NCBI RefSeq assembly: GCF_005239225.2
Contig: NC_133288.1
Location: 7,955,035 to 8,019,034, forward strand
Length of the DNA: 64,000 nucleotides
Direction: 5' to 3'
Origin: Populus alba
Taxonomy: Eukaryota > Streptophyta > Magnoliopsida > Malpighiales > Salicaceae
Positions 36,509-47,183 of the stretch are shown piece after piece. The first letter of the stretch is position 1, and every line of letters starts with the position of its first letter. Below the pieces are notes generated by a model. It was not told the origin of the DNA and did no database searches. It worked only from the letters and a program-made list of their open reading frames with translations. The translations under genes were made by a program, and so were the position numbers.

Positions 36509-37084
36509 GGAGGAAGAACAGCAGGAGAAAAGGGGAGAAAAAAAAAACAGAGGGGAGGGCTGGCAGTATTGTTGAAAGAAAACCGTGAGGGAGAGAGAGA
36601 ACTAAGCTTTTTGAAGAGGGACCGAAAGGGAGAAGAAAAAGATGAGAACAACGTGAGAGAGGGGTTGTAGAAAAGAGGAGGGAAACTGAAGAAGAAGACA
36701 GAGGAAGAAAGGGAAAACCAGCCACTGAAACAGAGAAGAGAAAGGGAAGGGACAAGAAAGGAGTACTGGAGAAGAAGAGCAACAACAGCTGCCACCGCCA
36801 TCCTGCACCATCGACACTGCCACCGCCACAGCAGAACCGAAGAGGAAGAAGAGGAGCAGAACAGAGAGAGGGAATAACGGAGAAAAACTGACCCAAGGTG
36901 ACGGTGAACAGAAACAGAGGAGAGAAAGAAAGAGGACAGCCGCCGACGCCTCCGCCGCCTTCGTTGCCGCCAGCGTCGCCACCGTTCCAGGTAACTTTCT
37001 CCACTGCCATTTTTTTGCTTCGGCTTCGGCTTCATCTGCATGCAGAATGTTTACGTTCTGCACCAGATGAAGATTAATTAGCTA

Positions 37085-37225
37085 GTTACTGTGCTGTGCA
37101 CAGTAACTGGCTAATTAATTCACGGGTTACTGTGTGCACAGTAACCCCGGTTACTATACACACTAATTAATTCTCTAGTTACTGTGCGCACAGTAACCCG
37201 GTTACTATGTGCACAGTAACCAGCC
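37085..37225 (+). repeat. Cluster of short palindromes in the LTR
   Basis: Four copies of a gttactgtg...cacagtaac fold-back occur in 140 bp; the one near 37178-37197 (gttactgtgcgcacagtaac) is an exact 20-bp palindrome. They are spaced by attaattc words. A gggcc-rich pair (gcccatgcatttgggcc and cccatgtatttgggcc) follows at 37226-37285. Confidence 0.85.
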
Positions 37226-37642
37226 CATGCATTTGGGCCAGGTTCGGCCCAACCCATGTATTTGGGCCTGACCCGGCCCATTTCAAAAAAAAAAAATCAA
37301 AAATATTTGTTTCAGCATTTTATAATTTTTCCGCGTAATTTTTATGTCATTTTGATTAATATTGGGTGATATTTGTTTTTATGTTGTTAAAAATACAAAA
37401 ATCTGATTTTCAAATACCCGGTTTTCGTCAAAAACTTTCACAAAAATACAAAAAAAATTAAAAAAAAAGAGAAAAAAATGTTTTTGTGCATACGGCCAGG
37501 TGTCTCAAAGCTAAAAATTCATATTGTATTTTTCATACACAAAAAAAATATATTTTAGCATGCATTTTGGCTTTAATAACCAGTTTATTAAAGTCAAGAG
37601 AATATTGGCCAATATTTCAAAAACAACAAAAATTTTATTTTT

Positions 37643-37965
37643 TGGACAATAAAACCTGGAGTATGACATTACACGTAATGCATATTCCGGATATTTAATT
37701 CTTATTTTTTAGACAATAAAACCTGGGGTATGACATTACACGTAATGCATATTCCAGATATTTAATTTTTTTTTTGGACAATAAAACCTGGGGTATGACA
37801 TTACACGTAATGTATATTCCGGATATTTAGTTCTTTTTTTTTTTTGGACAATAAAACCTGGGGTATGACATTACACGTAATGCGTATTCCGGATATTTAA
37901 TTCTTTTTTTGTTTGGACAATAGAACCCGGGGTATGACATTACATGTAATGCATATCCTAGACAA
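37643..37965 (+). repeat. Five-copy minisatellite of 65-70 bp in the LTR
   Basis: Units start with ggacaataaaacctgg near 37644, 37711, 37776, 37846 and 37915, and share ggtatgacattacacgtaat and an attccggatattta word. Length differences come from the T run at the unit end. Each unit carries an imperfect palindrome (cattacacgtaatg). Confidence 0.9.
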
Positions 37966-38263
37966 TAGGAAACCACAACGTGACTTAGATTTTATTAGAC
38001 AAAACAATGCAGCCTACCTTAGGTAGGGCGTAGTTGGGGTGCTAACACCTTCCCTTTACGCAACCAGTCTCCGTACCCCATCTCTGAGACCAGTTAGGGT
38101 TTCTAGTAACCAGAATACTAGGTGGCGACTCCCAGTCCATTTTTTAGCTTAGAGACAAAGAACTCCTTGTCTCACCATATTTTTCACGCCAAATAGACAC
38201 ACCACACCATCATGAAGGGTTGGTAGTGGATGATCGCCGCGCCGCCGCACACGTGCGACAGAA

Positions 38264-38281
38264 TGGCGACTCCACTGGGGA
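38264..38281 (+). promoter_or_regulatory. Primer-binding site, tRNA-Arg type
   Basis: tggcgactccactgggga three bases after the LTR end. This is the tRNA-Arg-type primer site known from Tat/Ogre elements and helps assign the lineage. Confidence 0.8.
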
Positions 38282-38736
38282 CCTTGTGGACTAAGCATTG
38301 TTTTGTCTAGTTTTTTTTTTGTTGGATTTATGTGTTTTATTTTTTTATTTGCTCATATGCTTTAAATTTGTATATATTTGTTCATGCATTATAGATTGTG
38401 TCATGCATCATTTATATGAGAGTTTGTACTGAAAAACTTTAAGTTAAGTGGGGGACTAGCAGCTTACCTTACGACTTTTAGTCAAGGTTTAAGTTTGTGT
38501 AAACCCCAACTCTTCGCTGAGTGCTTAGACTGGTAATGGTTGGTACACGTGCCATCTCGTTGTCTACAAGCCCCCATATTGCCTCCACGAGGGCGATCAC
38601 TGGGACAACAAGAGACCCTTTTTAGAGACTGAATAGCCAACCTACCCTTGTCAAGCATAAACGTGTTTTGCATAAAACATAATCCTAACCATAAAGCATC
38701 CGATTTTCAGGTCTTTTAACAAAAAAAAACGATAAG

Positions 38737-40125
38737 ATGGCTATCATTACCAAATTTACTACTGTGGAATATGGGCAGAACTCTGAATTGTCACAATTAT
38801 CAGAGGGAGATTGCTCTAGAGTTGATGCAAGGAAGCTTCCAGTAGTTAAAGACCTGAATTGCGTAGCATGTGAGAAGAGAATATTGGTCCATAGCCAGAA
38901 CATTGATGAGACGGCATTTTCCGGAAAATATGGGCGATTGCTAGAAATTGCAAAGATAGAAGTATTGAACCCAACAATCAAAGCCTTGATAAACTTTTGG
39001 GATCCCGATTACAGATGTTTTTCCTTTGGAAATGTGGATTTGTGTCCCACTATAGAGGAGTATGGAATGTTGACAGAGTTTCCCAAACATCTGCACAGGG
39101 TTTATTTTCCTTTGAGAAATGACAAGGTGATTCCTGAGTTGTCAAAGTTGTTGAAGATTCCACATTTGAGCAGATTTTTAGAAAAGAATGGCAGCGGCTT
39201 AAAATGGAAATCTCTAGAGGTTGAACTAGAAAAGAAGAAGGAACAATACGGGTCCATGCTAGAAAGAGACAGGTTAATTGCTTTGGGAATATATGGTCTC
39301 GTGTTATTTCCAAGCTTAATAGGGGTTATAAGTCTAGAAGCTGCTGCTGCATTTGTGGAATATGAAAATACTCATATCAACCCTACAACCGCCATATTGG
39401 CTTAATAGGGGTGAAAATACGCATTTGTGGAATCTAGAGATGCGAAGATAGTGATGTTGGAGCTGCAGTTGAGCAAAGCAAAGGATGTAATAGAAGAGTC
39501 CGAGAAAGAAAGAGGAAGACTAATTTTGGATTCGATGCAAAGCAGCTCTGAATTGGAAGCATTGAAAGCCGACTTCAACGACTATCAAGAGAATGTTGGG
39601 TTCAATCAGGACAAATTCTTGCATGTTCAAGCAGAGTTGTTAGACCGAAATGAGAGGTATGATGAGTTAAACAAGAAATATGTGATGATGGAAAGTAGGC
39701 TAGTTGAGCTGCAAGAGTTTGAAAGAAAGGGGAAAGAAGAGGAGCTTGATAAGGCAGATTTGGTAGCTAAGAAAAATGAAATTAGGATGTTGAAGGTGAA
39801 GTTTGACAAAGAACGAGAAAAGGTAAAGCAGTTGACCGAAAGGTTGAAAGCTTCAGAAAAACATAAAGAACAGATCGACACCAACAACAATACATTGAAT
39901 CGGAACAACATGTTGCTTATGGAGAAGATGGCCAAAGTAGACGAGCAAATGGATGAAGCTGCTATTCATGCATGGATCATTAGAGCCAATGCTCGAAGGG
40001 TGGGGAGAGACATCTTTCGTTATCGACAAAGCTTGGCTGAGACAGATGCATTCTTAGAAAAAATTGAGAATCGAGGCCTTGCTTTCCTACCAGTGGCTAG
40101 AGATATGGATGAAGATGAAGATTGA
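38737..40125 (+). pseudogene. Ogre-type ORF1, plant-mobile-domain-like plus coiled coil, broken
   Basis: Two blocks in the same frame (38737-39405 and 39427-40125) are separated by TAA, TAG and TGA codons around 39403-39420. The first 222 residues resemble the plant mobile-domain/DUF7745 type ORF1 of plant retroelements (INFWDPDYRCFSFGNVDLCP; TIEEYGMLTEFP; GIYGLVLFPSLIG). The second 232 residues are almost all charged coiled coil (RDAKIVMLELQLSKAKDVIE onwards) ending in an acidic DMDEDED. Intact relatives have more sequence between these parts, so I infer an internal deletion. An extra ORF upstream of gag is a hallmark of Ogre/Tat elements; its role is not known. The 38282-38736 leader before it has no other feature. 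Confidence 0.7.
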
Positions 40126-40483
40126 TGTATTTTGTTCCTTTTTGTTTATCCTCCTTCAAGAGACTGTATTAGCCAATATTATGAATGAAAAGGGGCCTTG
40201 ACCCATCTTTTTTGGAAGAAAATCTCCTATAGAGTAAGGATAAGCCTACCAAAGCAGCAACATGAGCAAAACTACTCCTGATAATAAATGTGACAAAAAG
40301 AGTCCATGCCCATTACACAAGAAGAAATGCCGGCCATCAATCGATTTTTTGAAAAAAGCAAACTCACATTACATATGCATCATGCATTGTTCTTTACCAT
40401 TTATTCATTTACATTGTTCCAGTTCCAGATCGTGAAACATAGGTCCCCCTTCCAAAGTCCACCACACTAGGCTAAGATCAAGA
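40126..40483 (+). other. Spacer between ORF1 and gag
   Basis: Non-coding stretch within the retroelement; multiple stops in all plus frames. Nothing else recognised. Confidence 0.5.
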
Positions 40484-42568
40484 ATGGAGAATGAAGAGAG
40501 GGCCATCCTAGAATCCCGCTACCAAAGTGAATTGGAATCCGTAAAGAATGAAGTTGCCCGAATGACCAATCTGCTAGAGCAACTTTTAAGAGCCAAGAAC
40601 GGGGAGGGAGCGTCCACCCAACCACCTATAGGAGCACCACCAGCTCATGCCCCGGGGTTATCTCAGAACTTGGGGGCAGATTCAGTGACGGGGCAGCACT
40701 TTGCACCTGCCATTCCCATTCAGCCCCCTCAAGCTCACATCACTGTAGATTTAACCGCAGATGGGCCTTCCGATAATAGGTCCACCGGTTTTATGAACGA
40801 CGACAAGATATCAGCTTTGGAAGAAAGGTTGAGAGCAGTTGAAGGAAATGACTGTTTTGACCCCATGCGAGCATCTAAAGTATGTTTGGTACCAAACATC
40901 ACGGTACCAAAAGACTTTAGGATACCGGAGTTCATAAGGTACACTGGGTTGGAATGCCCAAACACTCACCTTCGATCTTATTGCAATAAGATGGCTGAGG
41001 TGATTCATGACGATAAGCTGCTGATCTACTTTTTCCAAGACAGTCTATCGGGCTCTGCACTAAGCTGGTATATGAGGCTGGATAATGCCAGGATTAAGAA
41101 ATGGAAGGATTTAGTGGAGGCTTTCCTTAAGCAATACAAGTTCAATTTGGAAATTGCTCCAGATCGAACAAGCCTTATGTCAATGGAAAAGAAAAGCCAA
41201 GAATCAGTAAGGGCTTATGCGCAAAGATGGAGGGACGAGGCCACGCATGTGCAACCCCCTTTGATAGAAACGGAGATGGTGACTTTGTTCGCCAATACAT
41301 TCAAGGCACCCTACTATGAGCATTTAATGGGTAGCTCATCTCAACATTTCTACGATGTTGTACGTGTGGCAGAAAGAATAGAGCAAGGAATTAAAGCTGG
41401 GCGCATAGCGGAGCCTTTAGAGAAGAAAGGTTTTATGGGAAGGAAAAGAGAAGGTGACGTCAACAATTTGGAAGGCGGGTACAAAGGCAAAAAAGTGCAT
41501 CACCAAAACCCACAAATGCCTACCCATCACATAAACCTTACCAAACCTTTTAACCCCAATCATCAATCAAACAACTAAAACAACCACCAAAGGCCATTTA
41601 CAAGATACACTTCAGAACAATTACCTCTACTACCCATGCCTTTAAAAGACTTGTATGCTAAACTGTTGAGCATTGGACAAATAGCTCCGGTTCTTCTACC
41701 GCCAATCCAACCACCCTTTCCCATATGGTACAAGCTCGAACTAACTTGCGAATACCATGCCGGCAATCCGGGGCATGGAATTGAAACCTGCTACGCCTTT
41801 AAAAGGAGATTGTTAGAGCTTATCAAAAGGGGGTGGGTATCCTTCGAAGACATGCCCAGCATCAATTCAAATCCATTACCTAATCATGCCGCAAGTAATA
41901 ATGGAGTGAGCATGATAGAAGTTGGGAATCAAAGCAAGGCGTTAAAGGTATCCATGAAGGGGTTATATAACATGTTGTTAAAGTCAGGATTTCTTGAGAT
42001 AAATGTTGAAGGCCATTTGGAGGGATGTGACTATTGTGAGTTCCATGGGACAGAGGGACATCATATTGAAGACTGTATCGAGTTTCGCGAGAAGATTGCG
42101 AAAATGATGACGTTGGGAGAATTAAGGATCGAACCCATGGAAGACAGTCGTGAGGTGAGTATGATGGAGGGTCAAGATAAGATATCCAGAGTATGTAGGG
42201 TCCAGCCAACGGCTAATGGACCACCAAAATTAATCTTGGCTAAACCTTGCTACACCAAAGGAAACCATAATGCCATGCCTTATAATTATGGTTTTGCTGC
42301 CAACATTCAAGCCTCTCTTCCTTTTTTCCAAACTAAAATCAGTGGGTTAACTCGGAGTGGCCGATGCTTTACTCCCGAAGAGTTGAGGAAGGCAAAAGGC
42401 AAAGAAGTGGTAGATCTTGACAAAGCAACAGAAGTTAATAAGCCAGTAACTGAAGAGGAGTCAAATGAATTTTTAAAGTTGATAAAACATAGTGAATACT
42501 GCATAGTGGATCAACTAAAAAAGACTCCGGCTAGGATCTCCCTTATGTCTTTGATACTCAACTCTTAG
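40484..42568 (+). pseudogene. gag: Ty3/gypsy gag, one internal stop
   Basis: The frame opens with MENEERAILESRYQSELESV, a coiled N terminus, then a Pro-rich part and a Retrotrans_gag domain (SALSWYMRLDNARIKKWKDL; YAQRWRDEATHVQPP). TAA at 41576-41578 interrupts an otherwise continuous frame that resumes without a shift; the context suggests a CAA to TAA change. After it comes a Cys/His motif (CEYHAGNPGHGIETC) and a second similar one (CDYCEFHGTEGHHIEDC), unlike the classic CCHC knuckle but typical of this lineage. Another in-frame stop (TAG 42566-42568) leads into the protease part. Gag forms the particle that packages element RNA. Confidence 0.75.
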
Positions 42569-43764
42569 CCACATCGGAACGCTTTGCAAAAAGTTTTGAA
42601 TGAGGCGTATGTACCCCAAGACATTGAACAGAAAACCATGGAGCATTTGGTGGGGAGAATCCACGCAACTAATTACCTCTACTTGACGTCTGATGAGCTT
42701 GATGCTGAAGGTACCGGACACAACAAGCCTTTATACATTACTGTTAGGTGTAAAGACTGCCTAATAGGGAAGGTGCTTGTCGATAATGGCTCGGCTCTTA
42801 ATGTGCTGCCAAAGCATATTTTGAAAGAAATGCCGATCGATGCATCTCATATAAAGCCAAGTACCATGGTGGTCAGAGCATATGATGGCTCACCTCGACC
42901 AGTAATGGGGATTTTAGAAGTGGAGCTATATGTAGGGCCGCAAATGTTCTTAATAACATTTCAAGTTATGGATATCCACCCTTCCTATAGTATGTTGTTA
43001 GGGAGACCTTGGATCCATGCGGCTGGGGCGGTAACTTCATCATTACACCAATGCTTGAAGTATATCATGAACGGGATGTTGGTGACTGTCAAAGCTGAGG
43101 AAACAATCTCCATGATAAAGAATGTAGCCATACCTTTCATTGAAGCAGAAGATTGTAAGGATGATAATATCCATGCTTTTGAGATTGTAAACACTGACTG
43201 GATACCTGAAAATACAGTACTAAAAAAGCCAAAGATCTTAGAAGCAGCAAGGATGGCAACTCATTGTTTCTTGGAAGATGGGATCCCTTTTCTGTATAAT
43301 CTTATAACTAAGGTACCAAAATGGGCTAACCTGACAAAGATGAAATGTGCTGATCAAAGATTTGGGCTGGGGTACAAACCTACAAAAGAGGATCATCGAT
43401 GGGCTGTTAGTCGGAGAAGGGAAAGAAGAATGGCTAGGATTGAAGGGAGAGAGCCTGAAGAGGAGAAGCTTGAAATCCCTCCCCTTAGAGTGACATTCTC
43501 AAAAGCTACATATGTAATGCGACCCGATAAAGGAGCAGAAAGCTTTGGTCAACAACTATCAAATATGAGCATAAACACCTTGGAAGAGGATGAAGTGGAA
43601 GGAGGTAACATGAATACGGTAGCGGGAAGGGAGGATGAAGCACTGCCACAACTGACTATCCACACCCTGGAAGAAGTCTCTGCTAAAACCTTAATCCGAA
43701 AGCTAGCCGATGGCGAGAAGTTTCAAAATTGGGTGACTCAAGAAGCCCCAGTAGTGTTTAAAAT
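42569..43764 (+). pseudogene. pro: Ty3/gypsy protease region
   Basis: Same frame as gag. A retropepsin-like fold is indicated by CLIGKVLVDNGSALNVLPK (Asp followed by NGS where classic proteases have D-S/T-G), then VRAYDGSPRPVMG and HPSYSMLLGRPWIH. The frame is open to 43764, where a donor-like AAAT|GTAAAC begins a short block of stops. It is the maturation protease for Gag-Pol; the element is too damaged elsewhere to be active. Confidence 0.75.
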
Positions 43765-43972
43765 GTAAACCAACTTTGTCTGCTTTAACATGCTTTTGTC
43801 ATTGCTTTTGTTTGCTTTATTTTCCCTAGTTGACAATCAAGGCTCATGATGTCAATTAGATTTTTTCATTGTCTTTGAGCCCATCTTTTGTTTGATTTGA
43901 AGTAATGAGATCATGCGTTTTCCAAATTTGTCCCTTTATCTGTGCATTTACACCAACACTTTCCGCTTTCAG
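43765..43972 (+). other. Predicted intron between protease and RT
   Basis: The block starts gtaaac, ends tttcag and holds several stops. Removing exactly these 208 bases joins the open protease frame (..VFK) to the open RT-side frame (NPESGS..) without a shift, through a Met codon split by the intron. Ogre elements are known for an intron between protease and RT, so position and phase fit. The acceptor lies in the 5' arm of an exact 11-bp stem-loop (43962-43972 with 43978-43988). Confidence 0.7.
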
Positions 43973-46134
43973 GAACCCTGAAAGCGGATCTTCCACAACA
44001 TCACATACACTTAGCATCAAGAATGAATGGCCAAACTTTAACGAACATGTTATCACCATGGAAGGAGAAGAATGGGATGAAAGCAATGTTAAGGAATTTA
44101 CAAAGTTAGTAGAGCAACATGAACAAACCTGGGAACCAGCTGCGGAAGAACTAGAAACCATAAACGTGGGTAATGATCAGATTAAAAAAGAATTGAAAAT
44201 AGGGACCTTAATCACTCCTGAGGAAAGAATAAAAATAAAGGCCCTCTTACAAGAATATGTAGATGTTTTCGCTTGGTCCTACGAGGATATGCCTGGTTTG
44301 GATAGAAATATCGTCGTGCATAAGATACCGCTGGAGGAAGGTTGCAAGCCAGTCAAGCAGAAGTTGAGGAGAGCTCACCCGGATGTTTGGATCAAAGTTA
44401 AGACAGAACTCGAGAAACAATGGAATGCAGGCTTTCTTGAAGTAGTCAAGTATCCACAATGGGTATCCAACATTGTTGTCGTACCAAAGAAGGAGGGAAA
44501 GATTAGAGTATGTGTGGATTTCCGAAATTTGAATAAAGCTAGCCCCAAGGATGATTTTTCCGTTGCCACATATAGATGTTTTGGTGGACAATGCTGCACG
44601 TAGTTCCACATATTCCTTTATGGATGGTTTCTCGGGATACAACCAGATAAAGATGGCTCTAGAAGATAAGGCAAAAACGACTTTTGTTACACCATGGGGA
44701 ACCTTTTGCTACAAGGTTATGCCGTTTGGTTTGAAAGAATGCAGGAGCCACTTATCAGAGAGCCATGGTGACTTTATTCCATGATATGATGCATAAGGAA
44801 ATTGAGGTGTATGTAGATGATATGATTGCCAAATCCAAGAGGGAAGACGACCATGTAAAGGTTTTGAGGAAGTTATTCGAGCGTTTGAGAAAATATGAAC
44901 TGAAGCTCAACCCTACCAAATGTTCGTTTGGAGTTAAGTCAGGAAAGTTTGCTCGGATTCGTAGTAAGTGATAAAGGTATAGAGGTGGATCCTGATAAGG
45001 TGAAAGCCATCCAATCTATGCCATCCCCAAAAGACGGAGAAGGAGGTGAGAGGATTCTTGGGAAGATTGAACTATATTGCCAGATTTATAGCTCAGCTAA
45101 CCACAATGTGTGAACCTGTCTTTCGGCTATTGAGGAAAAAGAATCCTGGGATTTGGAATGAGGAGTGCAAGGAGGCATTCAATAAAATCAAGCAATACTT
45201 ACAAAATCCGCCTTTGCTTGTTCCTCTTGTATCAGGAAGGCCTTTAATACTGTATTTGACAGTAACTGAAACAGCTATGGGGTGTGTATTGGGTCAGCAT
45301 GATGAAACTGGAAGGAAAGAGAGGGCCATTTATTACCTTAGTAAGAAGTTCACCGAATGTGAGTCTAGATACACGGTGATAGAGAAACTCTGTTGTGCAT
45401 TGGTATGGGCGACAAAAAGTTACGACATTAACATGTTGTACCACACCACTTTGTTGATTTCAAAGGTGGATCCACTAAGGTACATCTGTGATAAGCCCTA
45501 TCTCTCAAGTCGAATTGCCAGGTGGCAAGTTCTGTTGTCAGAATATGACATAGTTTATACAACAAGGAAAGCCGTGAAAGGAAGCGCCATTGCAGACCAC
45601 TTGGCTGATAATGCGGTGGAAGAGATTAATAGCCATTAGATTTTGATTTCCCTGATGAAAAATGTATTATCAGTAGTGGGAGAAGAGAAGACAGATTGGT
45701 GGACCATGTTTTTTGACGGAGCAGTAAATGTTTATGGTAATGGGGCCGGTGCGGTGATCATCTCTCCTGACCAGAAACAATATCCAGTTTCAGTTAAATT
45801 GTGTTTTGAATGTACCAAAATACTGCAGAATATGAGGCTTGTATCTTGGGTTTAGAAGCTGCATTAGAGTTAAAAGATCAGAAAGATAGATGTATATGGG
45901 GACTCAATGTTGATTATCTGTCAGGTGAAAGGAGAGTGGCAAACAAAGGAAGAAAAGTTGAGGCCATACCAGGAATATTTATCCACACTGTCAGAAGAAT
46001 TCGAAGAGATAAGGTTCACCCATCTAAGAAGAGAAGGGAACCATTTTGCGGATGCTTTGGCCACGTTAGCTGCTATGGCAACAATGGATCTCGGGCATAA
46101 GGTACATCCCGTACACATAGACATCAGAAATAAC
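43973..46134 (+). pseudogene. pol: Ty3/gypsy RT, RNase H and second RNase H, frame-broken
   Basis: Order: linker, RT (VVVPKKEGKIRVCVDFRNLN; TYSFMDGFSGYNQIKMALED; TFCYKVMPFGLK; catalytic IEVYVDDMIAKS near 44805-44835), then RNase H (TVTETAMGCVLGQHDETGRK), then a second, archaeal-like RNase H (MFFDGAVNVYGNGAGAVIIS, with EYEACILGLEAALEL after a shift). Frame breaks occur near 44565, 44735, 44950 and 45025 in RT, and near 45640, 45820 and 45890 in the second RNase H. The doubled RNase H is a known mark of the Tat branch. Integrase should follow but is lost in the assembly gap. The element is inactive. Confidence 0.8.
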
Positions 46135-46634
46135 NNNNNNNNNNNNNNNNNNNNNNNNNNNNNNNNNNNNNNNNNNNNNNNNNNNNNNNNNNNNNNNNNN
46201 NNNNNNNNNNNNNNNNNNNNNNNNNNNNNNNNNNNNNNNNNNNNNNNNNNNNNNNNNNNNNNNNNNNNNNNNNNNNNNNNNNNNNNNNNNNNNNNNNNNN
46301 NNNNNNNNNNNNNNNNNNNNNNNNNNNNNNNNNNNNNNNNNNNNNNNNNNNNNNNNNNNNNNNNNNNNNNNNNNNNNNNNNNNNNNNNNNNNNNNNNNNN
46401 NNNNNNNNNNNNNNNNNNNNNNNNNNNNNNNNNNNNNNNNNNNNNNNNNNNNNNNNNNNNNNNNNNNNNNNNNNNNNNNNNNNNNNNNNNNNNNNNNNNN
46501 NNNNNNNNNNNNNNNNNNNNNNNNNNNNNNNNNNNNNNNNNNNNNNNNNNNNNNNNNNNNNNNNNNNNNNNNNNNNNNNNNNNNNNNNNNNNNNNNNNNN
46601 NNNNNNNNNNNNNNNNNNNNNNNNNNNNNNNNNN
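46135..46634. other. Assembly gap, exactly 500 N
   Basis: Five hundred N, a round number typical of a placeholder gap, so the true missing length is unknown. It separates the gypsy pol from a different LTR; open frames across it are artefacts. Confidence 1.
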
Positions 46635-47183
46635 TTTGTATTTTGTATTATGGAAAGAAAAGACAAGAAAGAAAAAAGAAAAGAAAAGAAACAAAAAAAA
46701 TAAAATAGTGAAATATGAATGTGTGTGGTTGTATTTTTTATTATATGTTATTGAATTATAAAAATTAAAAAAGGACAAAAAGAATTATTTGTTAATTTAA
46801 ATATGGTTAAAATATCTCAAGGACAAATAAAATCAAGTTGTATTTTCCATGAAAATATGAGGACAAGTTTCTACATTATATTCGGGGATTTAATAACTGA
46901 TTTATTCAAGCCTAAGAATTTAATTAATATTTTAAATTTTCAAATCACATCAGAACACGAAGCAGCTTATCTCAGGTAGGGTGTGTTAGGGGTGCTAATA
47001 CCTTCCCTAACCACAACCAGTCCCTTACCCATGATCTCTGACAAGACCAGTACATCAGGTTTCCTAGTAGCCCTCAATAAATTACTAGGTGGCGACTCCC
47101 ACGAACGAATTCAAAGCAAATGCAACAACGAGAAAAATCGCCAGCCGATGTCGCGCGCCTGATTATTTTTTTGGGGTGCGACA
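46635..47183 (+). mobile_element. 3' part of an LTR from a second Tat-type gypsy family
   Basis: 46970-47183 follows the same order of words as the end of the LTR at 38010-38260 (ctcaggtagggtgtgttagg, ggtgctaataccttccct, aattactaggtggcgactcc) and ends GGGGTGCGACA. The sequences differ too much to be the two LTRs of one element. The last A (47183) abuts copia gag sequence with no leader, so this element inserted in, or was joined to, the copia element. 46635-46969 is AT-rich upstream LTR text. Confidence 0.6.

Larger units (their letters stand above)
35472..38260 (+). mobile_element. 5' LTR of a Tat/Ogre-type Ty3/gypsy retrotransposon
   Basis: The LTR starts TGTAACCCATTTTTGGGTC and ends CACACGTGCGACA, 2.79 kb, followed after three bases by the primer site. 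U3 contains diverged copies of a gggcttaattg word. A TATA box lies at 36502-36508 (ctataaatgg), followed by a purine-rich leader (36510-36950), then GCC-rich text and CCAG|GTAAC at 36990. The downstream third has a cluster of palindromes (37085-37225) and a minisatellite (37643-37965). The five bases before it (tttgt) would be one half of the target duplication. Long antisense open frames over 36184-37063 are a by-product of the purine bias. Confidence 0.8.

Noticed and set aside
36184..37063. Long antisense open frames (up to 285 residues) in the gypsy LTR
   Set aside because: They are rich in Phe, Ser and Leu because the plus strand is purine-biased. Three overlapping frames are open at once, which shows base bias and not coding.
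37643..37965. Regular repeats as a CRISPR array
   Set aside because: The units are contiguous with no unique spacers, and the sequence is a plant nuclear LTR.
45907..46778. Open frames spanning the N run
   Set aside because: They cross unknown sequence and are not real.
46970..47183. LTR end at 47183 taken as the 3' LTR of the gypsy element starting at 35472
   Set aside because: Word order matches but the sequence differs far more than two LTRs of one element should, and it lacks the terminal CACACGTGCGACA form.
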